From DASPWW01 sp963803425 (lineage in GTDB: Bacteria > Actinomycetota > Thermoleophilia > Solirubrobacterales > 70-9): a DNA stretch of 64,000 bases. The stretch is from contig CAWDMA010000002.1 in assembly GCA_963803425.1 (NCBI GenBank), positions 124,001 through 188,000 on the forward strand. Direction: 5' to 3'. Below are positions 53,976 to 61,527 of this stretch, in pieces; position 1 is the first letter of the stretch, and each line of letters starts with the position of its first letter. The position numbers were made by a program, and so were the translations under genes. The notes beneath the pieces are model-generated. The model searched no databases. It worked only from the letters and a program-made list of their open reading frames with translations, and had not been told where the DNA came from.

Positions 53976-54716
53976 CTACGTGGCGTCGATCCGGTAGCGC
54001 AGGTCGTCGCCGAACAGCGGCAGCGGATCCCCGCAGATCTCAACCAGGCGCGACACCGTGCGGGCGCCGATCTGCTCCTCGAGCTCCACCTGGTCCAGAT
54101 TCGTGGTGACCACGATCGACCGCTCCGCCTCGTACCGCTCGTCGACCAGCGCGTACAGCTGCTCCAGCACCCAGTCGGTGCGCTTCTCGGCGCCCAGGTC
54201 GTCCACGTGCAGCAGGTCCACCCCGGTGAGCCGCTCGAAGAACTCGAGGTAGGACTGCTCACCGGCGTCGGCTTCGTAGGTGCGACGCACCCGTGCGAGC
54301 AGCCGCGGCAGCGAGTAGATCGCAACCGAGCGCCCCAGCTCCAGCGCCATCTTCGAGACGAGCATCGCGAGCGAGGTCTTCCCGGTGCCGACGTCGCCCA
54401 TCAGCCACAGGCCCCGACCGGCCTTCAGGTTGTCCTGGAGCGTGTCGACGAACTCCCGCACGACACCGACCACGGTCGGGTCGAGGTCCGTGATCGGAGG
54501 CCGGTCGAACCCGAGACCCCGGTACTTCGCCGGGATCACTGATGCGACGCCACGGGAGCGAGAGCGGGCGATCCGCCGCTCGCGGCACTCGCACGGCCGC
54601 GCGATGTCCTCCGGGCCGAGGATCCAGCCGGAGCCGTCGCAGACCCCGACCGGGCAGGCGCGATCGGTCCCGGCCTCGGCCAGGCGCCGCGCACCCGCCG
54701 CTCGTCCGCCCGCCAC
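53976..54716 (-). CDS. DnaC/DnaI-like helicase-loader ATPase
   Basis: A 246-aa AAA+ ATPase. The N-terminal knuckle CPVGVCDGSGWILG and CECRERR is the CxxxCxGxGW...CxC pattern of DnaC/DnaI/IstB-type loaders. The ATPase core has Walker A LMGDVGTGKTSLAMLV, Walker B VDLLHVDDLGAEKRTDW, sensor 1 SIVVTTN and an arginine-finger region RTVSRLVEICG. GTG 54716 starts 3 bases after the dnaB stop, so it is co-translated with the replicative helicase. No transposase is nearby, which argues against an IstB role. Confidence 0.88.
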   Translation of the reverse strand: MAGGRAAGARRLAEAGTDRACPVGVCDGSGWILGPEDIARPCECRERRIARSRSRGVASVIPAKYRGLGFDRPPITDLDPTVVGVVREFVDTLQDNLKAGRGLWLMGDVGTGKTSLAMLVSKMALELGRSVAIYSLPRLLARVRRTYEADAGEQSYLEFFERLTGVDLLHVDDLGAEKRTDWVLEQLYALVDERYEAERSIVVTTNLDQVELEEQIGARTVSRLVEICGDPLPLFGDDLRYRIDAT

Positions 54717-54719
54717 CGG

Positions 54720-56192
54720 CTAGCCGTCCTCGGCCGCGCCGAACTCCGGCGGCTGCTCGCCGGCCGGCTGCTCGACCGGGCGCTCTTGGCGGGCGAGGTT
54801 GGTGAAGCTCGGGTAGTGCTCGAGGAACGCCAGCCGGACGACCCCGGTGGGACCGTTCCGGTGCTTGGCGATGATCAGCTCGGCCACCCCGGGGTCGTCG
54901 GTGTCCTCGCGGTTGTAGTACTCGTCGCGGTAGATGAACCCGACCAGGTCGGAGTCCTGCTCGATCTGGCCCGACTCGCGCAGGTCGGACAGGATCGGGC
55001 GCTTGTCGGGGCGCTGCTCGGGCGCGCGCGAGAGCTGCGAGATCCCGACCACGGGCACCGCCAGCTCGCGGGCGAGGATCTTCAGCCCCCGGCTGATCTG
55101 GGCGACCTGCTCCACCCGGTTCTGGCGAGGGTCCTCGGGCCGCATCAGCTGCAGGTAGTCGACGATCACCAGGCCCAGGCCGCCCTCGGAGGCGTGCAGA
55201 CGGCGCGCCTTGGCGCGCAGGTCGAGCATCCCGACGTCGGATGAGTCGTCGATCCACATCGGCGCCTGCTCGAGCGTGTTGCACGCCCGCACCACGCTGT
55301 TCCACTCGCGCGCCGCGACCTTCCCCTTGCGGAGCTTGTCGCTGCCGATCTTCGCCTGGGTGGCGATGAACCGATGCGCGAGCTCGGTCTCGGACATCTC
55401 CAGCGAGAAGAACGCCACCGGCCGGCCGTGCTTGAGGGCGACGTTCTCGGCGATGTTGGCAACCAGGCTCGACTTCCCCATCGCCGGCCTCGCCGCGATC
55501 ACGATCAGGTTGCCGGGCTGGAAGCCGCCGGTCATCGCGTCCAGGTCACGGAAGCCCGACGGGACGCCCGTGAGCTCGGTGTCGCCCTTGGAGAGCTGCT
55601 CGAGCCGGTCGATCTCGTCGGCGAGGATCTCGGCGACCTTGCGGAAGTCCGAAGCTCGCTCCTCGTGGGCGACCCGGAACAACAGCCGCTCCGCGTCCTC
55701 GACGAGCTCCTCGGGCTCCGCGTCGCGCTCGCGGACGGACTGCTGGATCGTCTGCGCGGCGCCCAGCAAGCGGCGGAGCAGCGCGTTCTGCTTCACGATC
55801 TGGGCGTAGTGGCGGGCGTTCCCGGCTGCCGGGACGGTCGAGGCGAGCGTGGAGACCGCCTCCTTGCCGCCGGCGGCCTCCAGTTCTCCGCGCTGAGCGA
55901 GCAGCTCGGTGACGGTGAGTGCGTCGATCGGCTCGGAGCGCTCGTACAGCACCTTGATCGCTCCGTAGATCACCCGGTGGCGGTCGCGGTAGAAGTCCTC
56001 GTCGTGGAGGCGGACGTCGAGGATCACGGGCGCGATCGCGCCCTCCGAGACCATCATCGCTCCGAGCACCGACTGCTCGGCGTCGAGGTTCTGCGGAGGT
56101 ATGTGTGCCTGTGCCGTGGCCATCGACTCCATGCCCTGAGCGCGCCCCTGGTTGGGCCCTCCACCGTTCCGGGTCTCGCCATTCAGAGACAC
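54720..56192 (-). CDS. dnaB: Replicative DNA helicase
   Basis: A 490-aa hexameric helicase. The N-terminal DnaB domain shows IPPQNLDAEQSVLGAMMVSE; the RecA core has GFQPGNLIVIAARPAMGKSS (Walker A), FFSLEMSETELAHR, LVIVDYLQLM (Walker B), GISQLSRAPEQRPDKRPILS and SDLRESGQIEQDSD. The length is standard, so no intein is present. ATG 56192 is the earliest start; homology begins at residue 30, and ATG codons at residues 21 and 24 are alternatives. Confidence 0.97.
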   Translation of the reverse strand: MSLNGETRNGGGPNQGRAQGMESMATAQAHIPPQNLDAEQSVLGAMMVSEGAIAPVILDVRLHDEDFYRDRHRVIYGAIKVLYERSEPIDALTVTELLAQRGELEAAGGKEAVSTLASTVPAAGNARHYAQIVKQNALLRRLLGAAQTIQQSVRERDAEPEELVEDAERLLFRVAHEERASDFRKVAEILADEIDRLEQLSKGDTELTGVPSGFRDLDAMTGGFQPGNLIVIAARPAMGKSSLVANIAENVALKHGRPVAFFSLEMSETELAHRFIATQAKIGSDKLRKGKVAAREWNSVVRACNTLEQAPMWIDDSSDVGMLDLRAKARRLHASEGGLGLVIVDYLQLMRPEDPRQNRVEQVAQISRGLKILARELAVPVVGISQLSRAPEQRPDKRPILSDLRESGQIEQDSDLVGFIYRDEYYNREDTDDPGVAELIIAKHRNGPTGVVRLAFLEHYPSFTNLARQERPVEQPAGEQPPEFGAAEDG

Positions 56193-56288
56193 GGCACATG
56201 AGGATTAGCCCCGCCCCGGACGGAGCGCGAGGCCACCCTGTCACAGCTCGCCCGGACCCGACGGGGTTGATGCGGCTATTTGCGGCGA

Positions 56289-56302
56289 CCGCTTCGGAGC
56301 GG
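56289..56302. other. UUCG-type hairpin between rplI and dnaB
   Basis: ccgct-tcgg-agcgg forms a 5-bp stem with a 4-base loop in the 134-base gap between dnaB and rplI, the longest spacer of this gene run. Possible processing or partial termination site. Confidence 0.3.
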
Positions 56303-56326
56303 CGGTTGGCAGATCTCGCAGAGTGG

Positions 56327-56776
56327 TTACTTCTGCTCGGCGACGATCGTCTTCAGCTTCGCCATCGCCCCGCTGACCTCGACGTCAACGAGATACGTGC
56401 CCACCTCGCGGATCGGCTGCTCGAGCTTGATCCGCTTGCGCTCCACCCTCAGTCCGCGAGCGTCGTGGATCGCCTCGGCGATCTCCTTGGTCGTCACGGA
56501 GCCGAACAGCTTCCCGTCCTCGCCCGCCCTGTGCGAGATCGTCAGGACCGTCTTGGAGAGCAGCGCGGCCGTCTCCTGGGCCCGCTCGGCCTGCTCCCGC
56601 GCGGCCCGCTCAGCGGCCTCACGGCGCCGCTGCGCCTCCTCGAGCGCCCCGCGGGTCGCCGCCTGCGCCAGCCTGCGGGGGACGAGGTAGTTGCGCAGGT
56701 ATCCGGGCGAGACGTCGACTGCCTCCCCGGCCGAGCCGAGGTCGTCGACGTCCTTCAGCAGGATTGCCTGGGCCAT
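56327..56776 (-). CDS. rplI: Ribosomal protein bL9
   Basis: A 149-aa large-subunit protein. The N-terminal rRNA-binding domain is AILLKDVDDLGSAGEAVDVS and PGYLRNYLVPRRLAQAAT; a long charged helix (EEAQRRREAAERAAREQAER) connects to the C-terminal domain GEDGKLFGSVTTKEIAEAI. Length and layout are typical. It is 16 bases downstream of rpsR. Confidence 0.97.
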   Translation of the reverse strand: MAQAILLKDVDDLGSAGEAVDVSPGYLRNYLVPRRLAQAATRGALEEAQRRREAAERAAREQAERAQETAALLSKTVLTISHRAGEDGKLFGSVTTKEIAEAIHDARGLRVERKRIKLEQPIREVGTYLVDVEVSGAMAKLKTIVAEQK

Positions 56777-56792
56777 CGGTCCGGGGAGCGGC

Positions 56793-57050
56793 TCAGCGCT
56801 CGCCGACGTAGGGGAGCAGCGCCAGCTCCCGGGCTCGCTTCACCGCCACCGAGAGCTGGCGCTGGTGGCGGCGGGACAGCCCAGTGACCCGGCGCGAGCG
56901 CACCTTGCCGCGGTCCGACAGGAAGCGACGCAGGGTGCCGAGGTCCTTGTAGTCGATGTGGTCGACGTTCACCCGCGTGTATTTGCGCGGGCGATGCCGG
57001 TCCGGACCGCGGCGGCGCCGCGGTGCCTGTCGCTGTTGCTTGCGCGCCAT
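56793..57050 (-). CDS. rpsR: Ribosomal protein bS18
   Basis: An 85-aa small-subunit protein. IDYKDLGTLRRFLSDRGKVR and RVTGLSRRHQRQLSVAVKRA are the conserved S18 core; the N-terminal 20 residues are very basic. It lacks the zinc-binding cysteines seen in some S18 forms. The ATG at 57050 has no obvious Shine-Dalgarno sequence and follows two strong hairpins. Confidence 0.97.
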   Translation of the reverse strand: MARKQQRQAPRRRRGPDRHRPRKYTRVNVDHIDYKDLGTLRRFLSDRGKVRSRRVTGLSRRHQRQLSVAVKRARELALLPYVGER

Positions 57051-57074
57051 AGCGGCCGGCCATCATAGCCGCTT

Positions 57075-57116
57075 GCCCGCGGCCGTCCGCGGGCGAGGGG
57101 GGCGCCGCGCGCCCCC
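57075..57116 (-). promoter_or_regulatory. Tandem GC hairpins between ssb and rpsR
   Basis: Two perfect 8-bp stems stand back to back: gcccgcgg/ccgcgggc with a 4-base loop (57075-57094) and gggggcgc/gcgccccc with a 3-base loop (57098-57116). In the ribosomal-protein operon they may attenuate transcription, mark an RNA cleavage site or bind a ribosomal protein. The role is not proven by sequence. Confidence 0.45.
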
Positions 57117-57135
57117 GGGTCGGCTCAGCGGCCGC

Positions 57136-57600
57136 TCAGAACGGGATGTCGTCGTCGCCCGAGCCGACTCCCGCCTTCTCACCCTGGAAGTCGGAGGTGT
57201 CGGCGGGGACGTCCGAGCCCGCCTGGATCCCGCTCCCGTTCCCGCCGGCCGGCGAGTCGCCGCGCGACCCGAGGAACTGGACCGAGTTGGCGATGATCTC
57301 GACCGCCTGGCGCTTGGAGCCGTCCTGCGCCTCCCACTCGCGCCAGTCCAGCCTGCCCTCGACCCCGACCGGGCGGCCCTTGGACAGGTAGGTGGCGCAG
57401 TTCTCGCCCTGTGCGCCCCATACGGTCACGTCGAAGTAGTTCGGCTTGTCGACCCACTCGCCGGTGGAGCCGTCCTTGCGGCGGCTGTTGACGGCGACCC
57501 TGAGCTTGCACACGGAGGTCCCGCTCGGAGTGGTGCGCAGCTCGGGGTCCCTGGTCAGGTTCCCGGTGACCACGACGACGTTCAAATTGCTTGCAGCCAA
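57136..57600 (-). CDS. ssb: Single-stranded DNA-binding protein
   Basis: A 154-aa OB-fold protein. NVVVVTGNLTRDPELRTTPS, FDVTVWGAQGENCATYLSKG and GRLDWREWEAQDGSKRQAVE are characteristic. The tail is Gly/Ser/Asp-rich and ends in the partner-binding DDDIPF. It starts at TTG 57600 (MAASNLNVVV) after an AAGGGG site. The gene sits between rpsF and rpsR as in most bacteria. Confidence 0.96.
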   Translation of the reverse strand: MAASNLNVVVVTGNLTRDPELRTTPSGTSVCKLRVAVNSRRKDGSTGEWVDKPNYFDVTVWGAQGENCATYLSKGRPVGVEGRLDWREWEAQDGSKRQAVEIIANSVQFLGSRGDSPAGGNGSGIQAGSDVPADTSDFQGEKAGVGSGDDDIPF

Positions 57601-57709
57601 GTTCTCAGCCCCTTCTCGATCGCTTCAATCGGTTTCGATTCTAAGCACGGGCTCGGAGGACTCTCTCCCCCCGGGCGCGAGTGGGCGCTTGAAATCCGGA
57701 GGTTGCGGG

Positions 57710-58273
57710 TTAACCAGGCTGCTCTTCGGGAGCCGGATCGGCCGCGGCGGCCTCAGCCGGCTCGTCCGGCTCAGCGGCCTCGACCGGCTCGGCCAGCTCG
57801 GACGGGCTCTCGTCGACTGGCTCGGCGGGCGCCTCCGCGGCAGCGGGCGGCGCCGGCTCCTGCCCGTCACCTTCGGCGGTCGCCGGCTGATCCGCCCGCC
57901 TCGCCTCGGCCCGCGCGGCTCGCGCCGACACGCCGGCCGGCTGCGCGGTCGGCGGGGGCGCGGACGTGGGCGCGCCGGCCTCGACCTTGAAGATCCTGAA
58001 CCGGAGCACTCCGTCGGTGATCTTCAGGGTGTGATCGAGTTGGCGGAGCAGCTCGTTCTCGCCCTCGAACCGGTAGAAGCGGTAGTCCGCCTCGGTCCGT
58101 TGCGCGATCTCGAACGCGAGCTTGCGGGTGCCCCAGGTGTCGGCCTGCTTCAGGGCGCCGTCGGACTCGATCCGCTTCCGGGTCTCCTCGGCCACCTGCT
58201 CGCGACGCTCCTCGGGCGCCGCCGAGTCGAGCATCAGCACTAGTTCGTAATCGCGTGCCGCCAAATCGCGCAC
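57710..58273 (-). CDS. rpsF: Ribosomal protein bS6 with long acidic C-terminal extension
   Basis: The first about 100 residues are bS6: ARDYELVLMLDSAAPEERRE, TWGTRKLAFEIAQRTEADYR and LDHTLKITDGVLRFRIFKVE. The remaining about 85 residues are a low-complexity Ala/Pro/Glu tail (for example EPVDESPSELAEPVEAAEPD). Typical bS6 has 95-130 residues, so the tail is long. The start is GTG 58273 or TTG 58264 (MAARDYEL); no ATG is available and no Shine-Dalgarno sequence is visible, but TACAGT lies just upstream. Confidence 0.92.
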   Translation of the reverse strand: MRDLAARDYELVLMLDSAAPEERREQVAEETRKRIESDGALKQADTWGTRKLAFEIAQRTEADYRFYRFEGENELLRQLDHTLKITDGVLRFRIFKVEAGAPTSAPPPTAQPAGVSARAARAEARRADQPATAEGDGQEPAPPAAAEAPAEPVDESPSELAEPVEAAEPDEPAEAAAADPAPEEQPG

Positions 58274-58333
58274 AACTGTAGCGAGGCATCCCTGGACGGG
58301 GGCGAATCCGAGCCGGACGGCGGTTGGCGGCGC

Positions 58334-58789
58334 ATGCGGAACGCACGGATCAGATGGGCCAACGTCGCCAAGATCGGGGCAGTCGCGGCGGCGATCGGCG
58401 GAATCGCGATCAGCCTCCCGACGGTGCTCGGCAGCCCCGACCCGCCGGCGCCGCCACCCGACGTGGGGCTGGCCCCGACCACCACCACGACCGAATCCCC
58501 GGTCACGGTCCGGCCGCAGCGCTCGTCCCGCGACATGCCCAGCCACATCGATCGGGCGCACGAGAAACGCGCAGACCGCCCGCCGCGCGAGGGCTCGCGC
58601 CCCGCCAAGCAGCCGAAGCCGCGGTCCCACCCGGCGCCCGCGCGCTCGCCCGCCGCTCCGGCTCCGGCCGCCCCGCCGCCCCCGACGCCGGCCGCCGTCG
58701 TCCCGGTGGCGCCACCGCCTCCCCCCGCGCCGCCGGCGCCCCCGCCCGCGCCCCGGCCCTCGCCCGGGCAGCACGAGTTCGGGCTGTAG
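58334..58789 (+). CDS. Proline-rich single-pass membrane protein, unknown function
   Basis: A 151-aa protein. The N-terminal helix IGAVAAAIGGIAISLPTVLG is preceded by basic residues. The rest is low-complexity: Thr run, basic Lys/Arg/Pro region, then almost only Pro and Ala, ending SPGQHEFGL. It is probably anchored in the membrane with an extended wall-spanning tail. It is divergent from rpsF (60 bp) and convergent with otsA (3 bp). Base composition bias may inflate confidence, yet the helix, start codon and length are consistent with a gene. Confidence 0.6.
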   Translation: MRNARIRWANVAKIGAVAAAIGGIAISLPTVLGSPDPPAPPPDVGLAPTTTTTESPVTVRPQRSSRDMPSHIDRAHEKRADRPPREGSRPAKQPKPRSHPAPARSPAAPAPAAPPPPTPAAVVPVAPPPPPAPPAPPPAPRPSPGQHEFGL

Positions 58790-58792
58790 GCG

Positions 58793-60250
58793 CTACCCGC
58801 CCCCGGCCTTCAGGCGGATGTCGGCGAGCTGCTCGTCGATCCAGTCGCCCGGGTTGCGCGACTCGACGATCTCGCGGAGGCGCCCGGCGCGCAGCGACTT
58901 CTCCTCCGGGTCCATCGTCAGCGCCCGGTAGATCGCGTCGGCCTGCTCCTGGATGTCGAACGGGTTGACGGTCAGCGTGCAGTCGCCGAGCTCCTCGTGC
59001 GCGCCGGTGTTCTCGGACAGCATCACGACGCCGTCGCGGGTGTTGACGGCGGGGGCCTCCTTGGCGACCAGGTTCATCCCGTCGAAGAGGGCGTTGACGA
59101 TCAGCAGGTCGCAGTGCTTGTAGCGGGCCACCGCCTCCTCGAAGTTGTCGTAGATCCGGAGGTCGATCGGCATCCAGTCGGTGGTCCCGTGGCGGTGGTT
59201 GACAACGGCGACCAGCGCCTCGATCCGCTCCAGGTACTCGAGGTACTGCGGGACGTCCTGGCGCGAGGGCTGCAGGTGGGCGACGAACGTGACCCGCTCG
59301 CGGAACTCGGGATGCTGGGCGAGGAAGACGTCGAACGCGGTGAAGCCGCGCAGCACGTTCTTGGACAGGTCGGCCCGATCAACCCGCAGGATCAGGAAGT
59401 CGCGTCGCCGCGCCAGCACCTCGCGCTCGTGCGCGGCGACCGCGTCCGAGGCCGCCGCCTCGCGGAGCCGGTTGGCGTCGATCGCGATCGGGTAGGCCCG
59501 CACCCAGGTCTCGCGGCCGTCGCGGAGCACGGCGCCCCGAGAGAAGTCCACGTCGAGCTCCATCAGCTCCTGACAGCAGTGCAGGAAGTTGCGGCCGTAC
59601 GCGTGGGTGTGGAAGCCGATGATGTCGTTGGCGAGCATCCCCCTGAACACCTGCTCCCGCATCGTCCCCGGAAGGATTCGCCAGCTGTCCGGCTGCGACC
59701 ACGGGATGTGGACGAAGTGGTGCAGGAAGGCGTCCGGCCGGGCCGCCCTGATCAGGCCGGGGCACGTGTACAGGTGGTAGTCGTGGAGCATCACCAGGGG
59801 GTCTTCCCGACCCTCGATCTGGCCCAGCACCGCGTCGGCGATGTCGCGGTTGACGACCTCGTAGCCCCGCACCCAGGCCTCCGTCTCCTCCCGCCGGATG
59901 TCGGGCGCGTTGGAGAGGTCCCACAGGTAGTGCTGGATGAACCACAGGATCGGGTTCGCGATCACGTTGTAGAAGCGGTCGTAGGCCTCGGGGTCGCTCT
60001 CGACGAGCAGCACCTCGTACTCGATCCCGTTCAGGGTGACCTCGACCGGGCCGCCCGCCTCCGCGGCGACGGCGACGTCCTCGTCACCGAGCGCCGAGGC
60101 GATCCACAGCGCCTGACGGTGCGAGACGAGCCCGGTGAGCGCGCTGACCAGCCCGCCGCCGCCGCGGCTGACCACCCTGTTTCCCTGTGCGTCGCGCGCG
60201 AACTGCGCGGGTCCCCGATTGGAGACGATCACCAGGCGCTGATCACCCAT
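58793..60250 (-). CDS. otsA: Trehalose-6-phosphate synthase (GT20)
   Basis: A 485-aa glycosyltransferase. VIVSNRGPAQFARDAQGN at the start, the RGGGGLVSAL loop, LWFIQHYLWDLSNAP, VMLHDYHLYTCPGLIRAARP, HHFVHIPWSQPDSWRILP, IIGFHTHAYGRNFLHCCQEL and NALFDGMNLVAKEAPAVN identify GT20. It would join UDP- or GDP-glucose and glucose-6-phosphate. It differs in places from textbook OtsA, so glucosylglycerol-phosphate-synthase-like activity is an alternative. ATG 60250 overlaps the treT end by 8 bases. No otsB phosphatase is in the window. Confidence 0.88.
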   Translation of the reverse strand: MGDQRLVIVSNRGPAQFARDAQGNRVVSRGGGGLVSALTGLVSHRQALWIASALGDEDVAVAAEAGGPVEVTLNGIEYEVLLVESDPEAYDRFYNVIANPILWFIQHYLWDLSNAPDIRREETEAWVRGYEVVNRDIADAVLGQIEGREDPLVMLHDYHLYTCPGLIRAARPDAFLHHFVHIPWSQPDSWRILPGTMREQVFRGMLANDIIGFHTHAYGRNFLHCCQELMELDVDFSRGAVLRDGRETWVRAYPIAIDANRLREAAASDAVAAHEREVLARRRDFLILRVDRADLSKNVLRGFTAFDVFLAQHPEFRERVTFVAHLQPSRQDVPQYLEYLERIEALVAVVNHRHGTTDWMPIDLRIYDNFEEAVARYKHCDLLIVNALFDGMNLVAKEAPAVNTRDGVVMLSENTGAHEELGDCTLTVNPFDIQEQADAIYRALTMDPEEKSLRAGRLREIVESRNPGDWIDEQLADIRLKAGGG

Positions 60251-61523
60251 CGGGGGTTCCCCTGACCGCGGCGGCGGGCTCCTGCGGTGCGGGCGCGTCC
60301 GAGCCGCCCAGCAGCCGCAGCCAGTCCCTGAGCAGCCGCGGGGTCAGGAACCTCTCCCGGACCCGCTCCTTCCCCGCTCGCCCGAGCCGCTTTGCGAGCT
60401 CGGGGTCGCGGAGCGCCTCGATGCACCGCTCCGCCGCCTGATCGGGCGAGCTGACCAGGAAGCCGTCCTCCCCGTCGACGATCTGCAGCGGGATCCCGCC
60501 GACGTCGCTGGCGACCGTCGCGCGAGCCTTCCACAGCGCCTCCGACACGGTCAGCCCGAAACCCTCGCGGATCGACTTCTGCAGCACCACGTCGGCCTGC
60601 GACTGAAATGCATTCACCTCGATCGCGCCGACGTTGTTGAGGTTGTTGAGGATCTTGATGTCGGGGTCGCCTTCGGCGTAGCTGTAGGTCTGATGGAAGA
60701 ACTCCCATCCCTCCGGATCGTCGGTGGCCATCGAGCCGACCAGCGCGAGCTGCGCGTCCGGGACCTCGCGGGTGACGATCCGGTACGCGTCGATCACCCC
60801 GATCGGGTCCTTCCACGGATCGAACCGCGACACCTGGCACAGCAGGGGGCGCGCCGGGTCGATTCCGAACTGCTCGGAGACGTACGCCGCGTCCTCCGGG
60901 GAGAGCGCCATGTTCTTCGGCGACAGCGGGTCGATCGCGGGCGGCACGATCCAAACGCCCCGCTGCAGGCCGGGGGGGACGTAGTCGCGCAGGTGCCACA
61001 CGCTCGTGTCGTACTCCTCGATCTGCGGCAGCAACCTCTGCAGGGTGTCCGGGTTCGGCGCGGACAGGTCGATGTGGCAGCGCCACACCCACCGCGCCGC
61101 GCGGTTGGGGGCGTTCCGGCGCAGCCCCAGCGGCTGCGGGTCGTGGACGATGATCACGTCCCACTCCCCCTCCAGCCCCCGTGCGTTCATCGTGTTGTAG
61201 GCGTGGAAGACCTCCCACTGCTGCTCGGTGAGGGTGACCTCGCTGCCCTGCAGCGAGTTGTGAATGAGCTTGGTGACGTTGAAGAACTCCTCGCGGCCCA
61301 GGATCACGTTCCAGTGCGCGTCGAGCCCCGCGTCGCGCATCAGCGGGATCAGCGTGTAGAGGATCTCGGAGACTCCGCCGCCGAACGCCGTCGCGCTCAC
61401 GTGCAGGACGCGCATCCCCTGCAACGGCTCCGCGAGCTCGCGGATCTCGTCGCTGAGGTGGCGACCGACCAGGTGCGTGTAGTCGGCGAGGGAGCGCTGC
61501 CCGAGGCTTACTTCCTGTAGCAC
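60243..61523 (-). CDS. treT: Trehalose synthase TreT-like glycosyltransferase (GT4)
   Basis: A 426-aa GT4 enzyme. Features are VLHVSATAFGGGVSEILYTL near the N-terminus, HDPQPLGLRRNAP, WRCHIDLSAPNPDTLQRLLP, PPAIDPLSPKNMALS, VSRFDPWKDPIGVIDAYRIV, and VLQKSIREGFGLTVSEALWK with the catalytic EGFGLTVSE pair. TreT makes trehalose reversibly from NDP-glucose and glucose. GTG 61523 lies 6 nt after a TAGCCT box, so transcription can start inside the upstream gene's end. Confidence 0.88.
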   Translation of the reverse strand: MLQEVSLGQRSLADYTHLVGRHLSDEIRELAEPLQGMRVLHVSATAFGGGVSEILYTLIPLMRDAGLDAHWNVILGREEFFNVTKLIHNSLQGSEVTLTEQQWEVFHAYNTMNARGLEGEWDVIIVHDPQPLGLRRNAPNRAARWVWRCHIDLSAPNPDTLQRLLPQIEEYDTSVWHLRDYVPPGLQRGVWIVPPAIDPLSPKNMALSPEDAAYVSEQFGIDPARPLLCQVSRFDPWKDPIGVIDAYRIVTREVPDAQLALVGSMATDDPEGWEFFHQTYSYAEGDPDIKILNNLNNVGAIEVNAFQSQADVVLQKSIREGFGLTVSEALWKARATVASDVGGIPLQIVDGEDGFLVSSPDQAAERCIEALRDPELAKRLGRAGKERVRERFLTPRLLRDWLRLLGGSDAPAPQEPAAAVRGTPDG

Positions 61524-61527
61524 CCCG

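Noticed and set aside
53976..54716. IstB transposition helper
   Set aside because: No IstA transposase, inverted repeats or insertion-sequence remnants were seen; the gene is coupled to dnaB.
54720..56192. Intein in DnaB
   Set aside because: Length (490 aa) and continuous Walker A, B and DnaB motifs leave no room for one.
58274..58333. S6:S18-binding leader RNA upstream of rpsF
   Set aside because: The 60-base leader shows no clear hairpin with the expected conserved bulge, and the start may be nearly leaderless.
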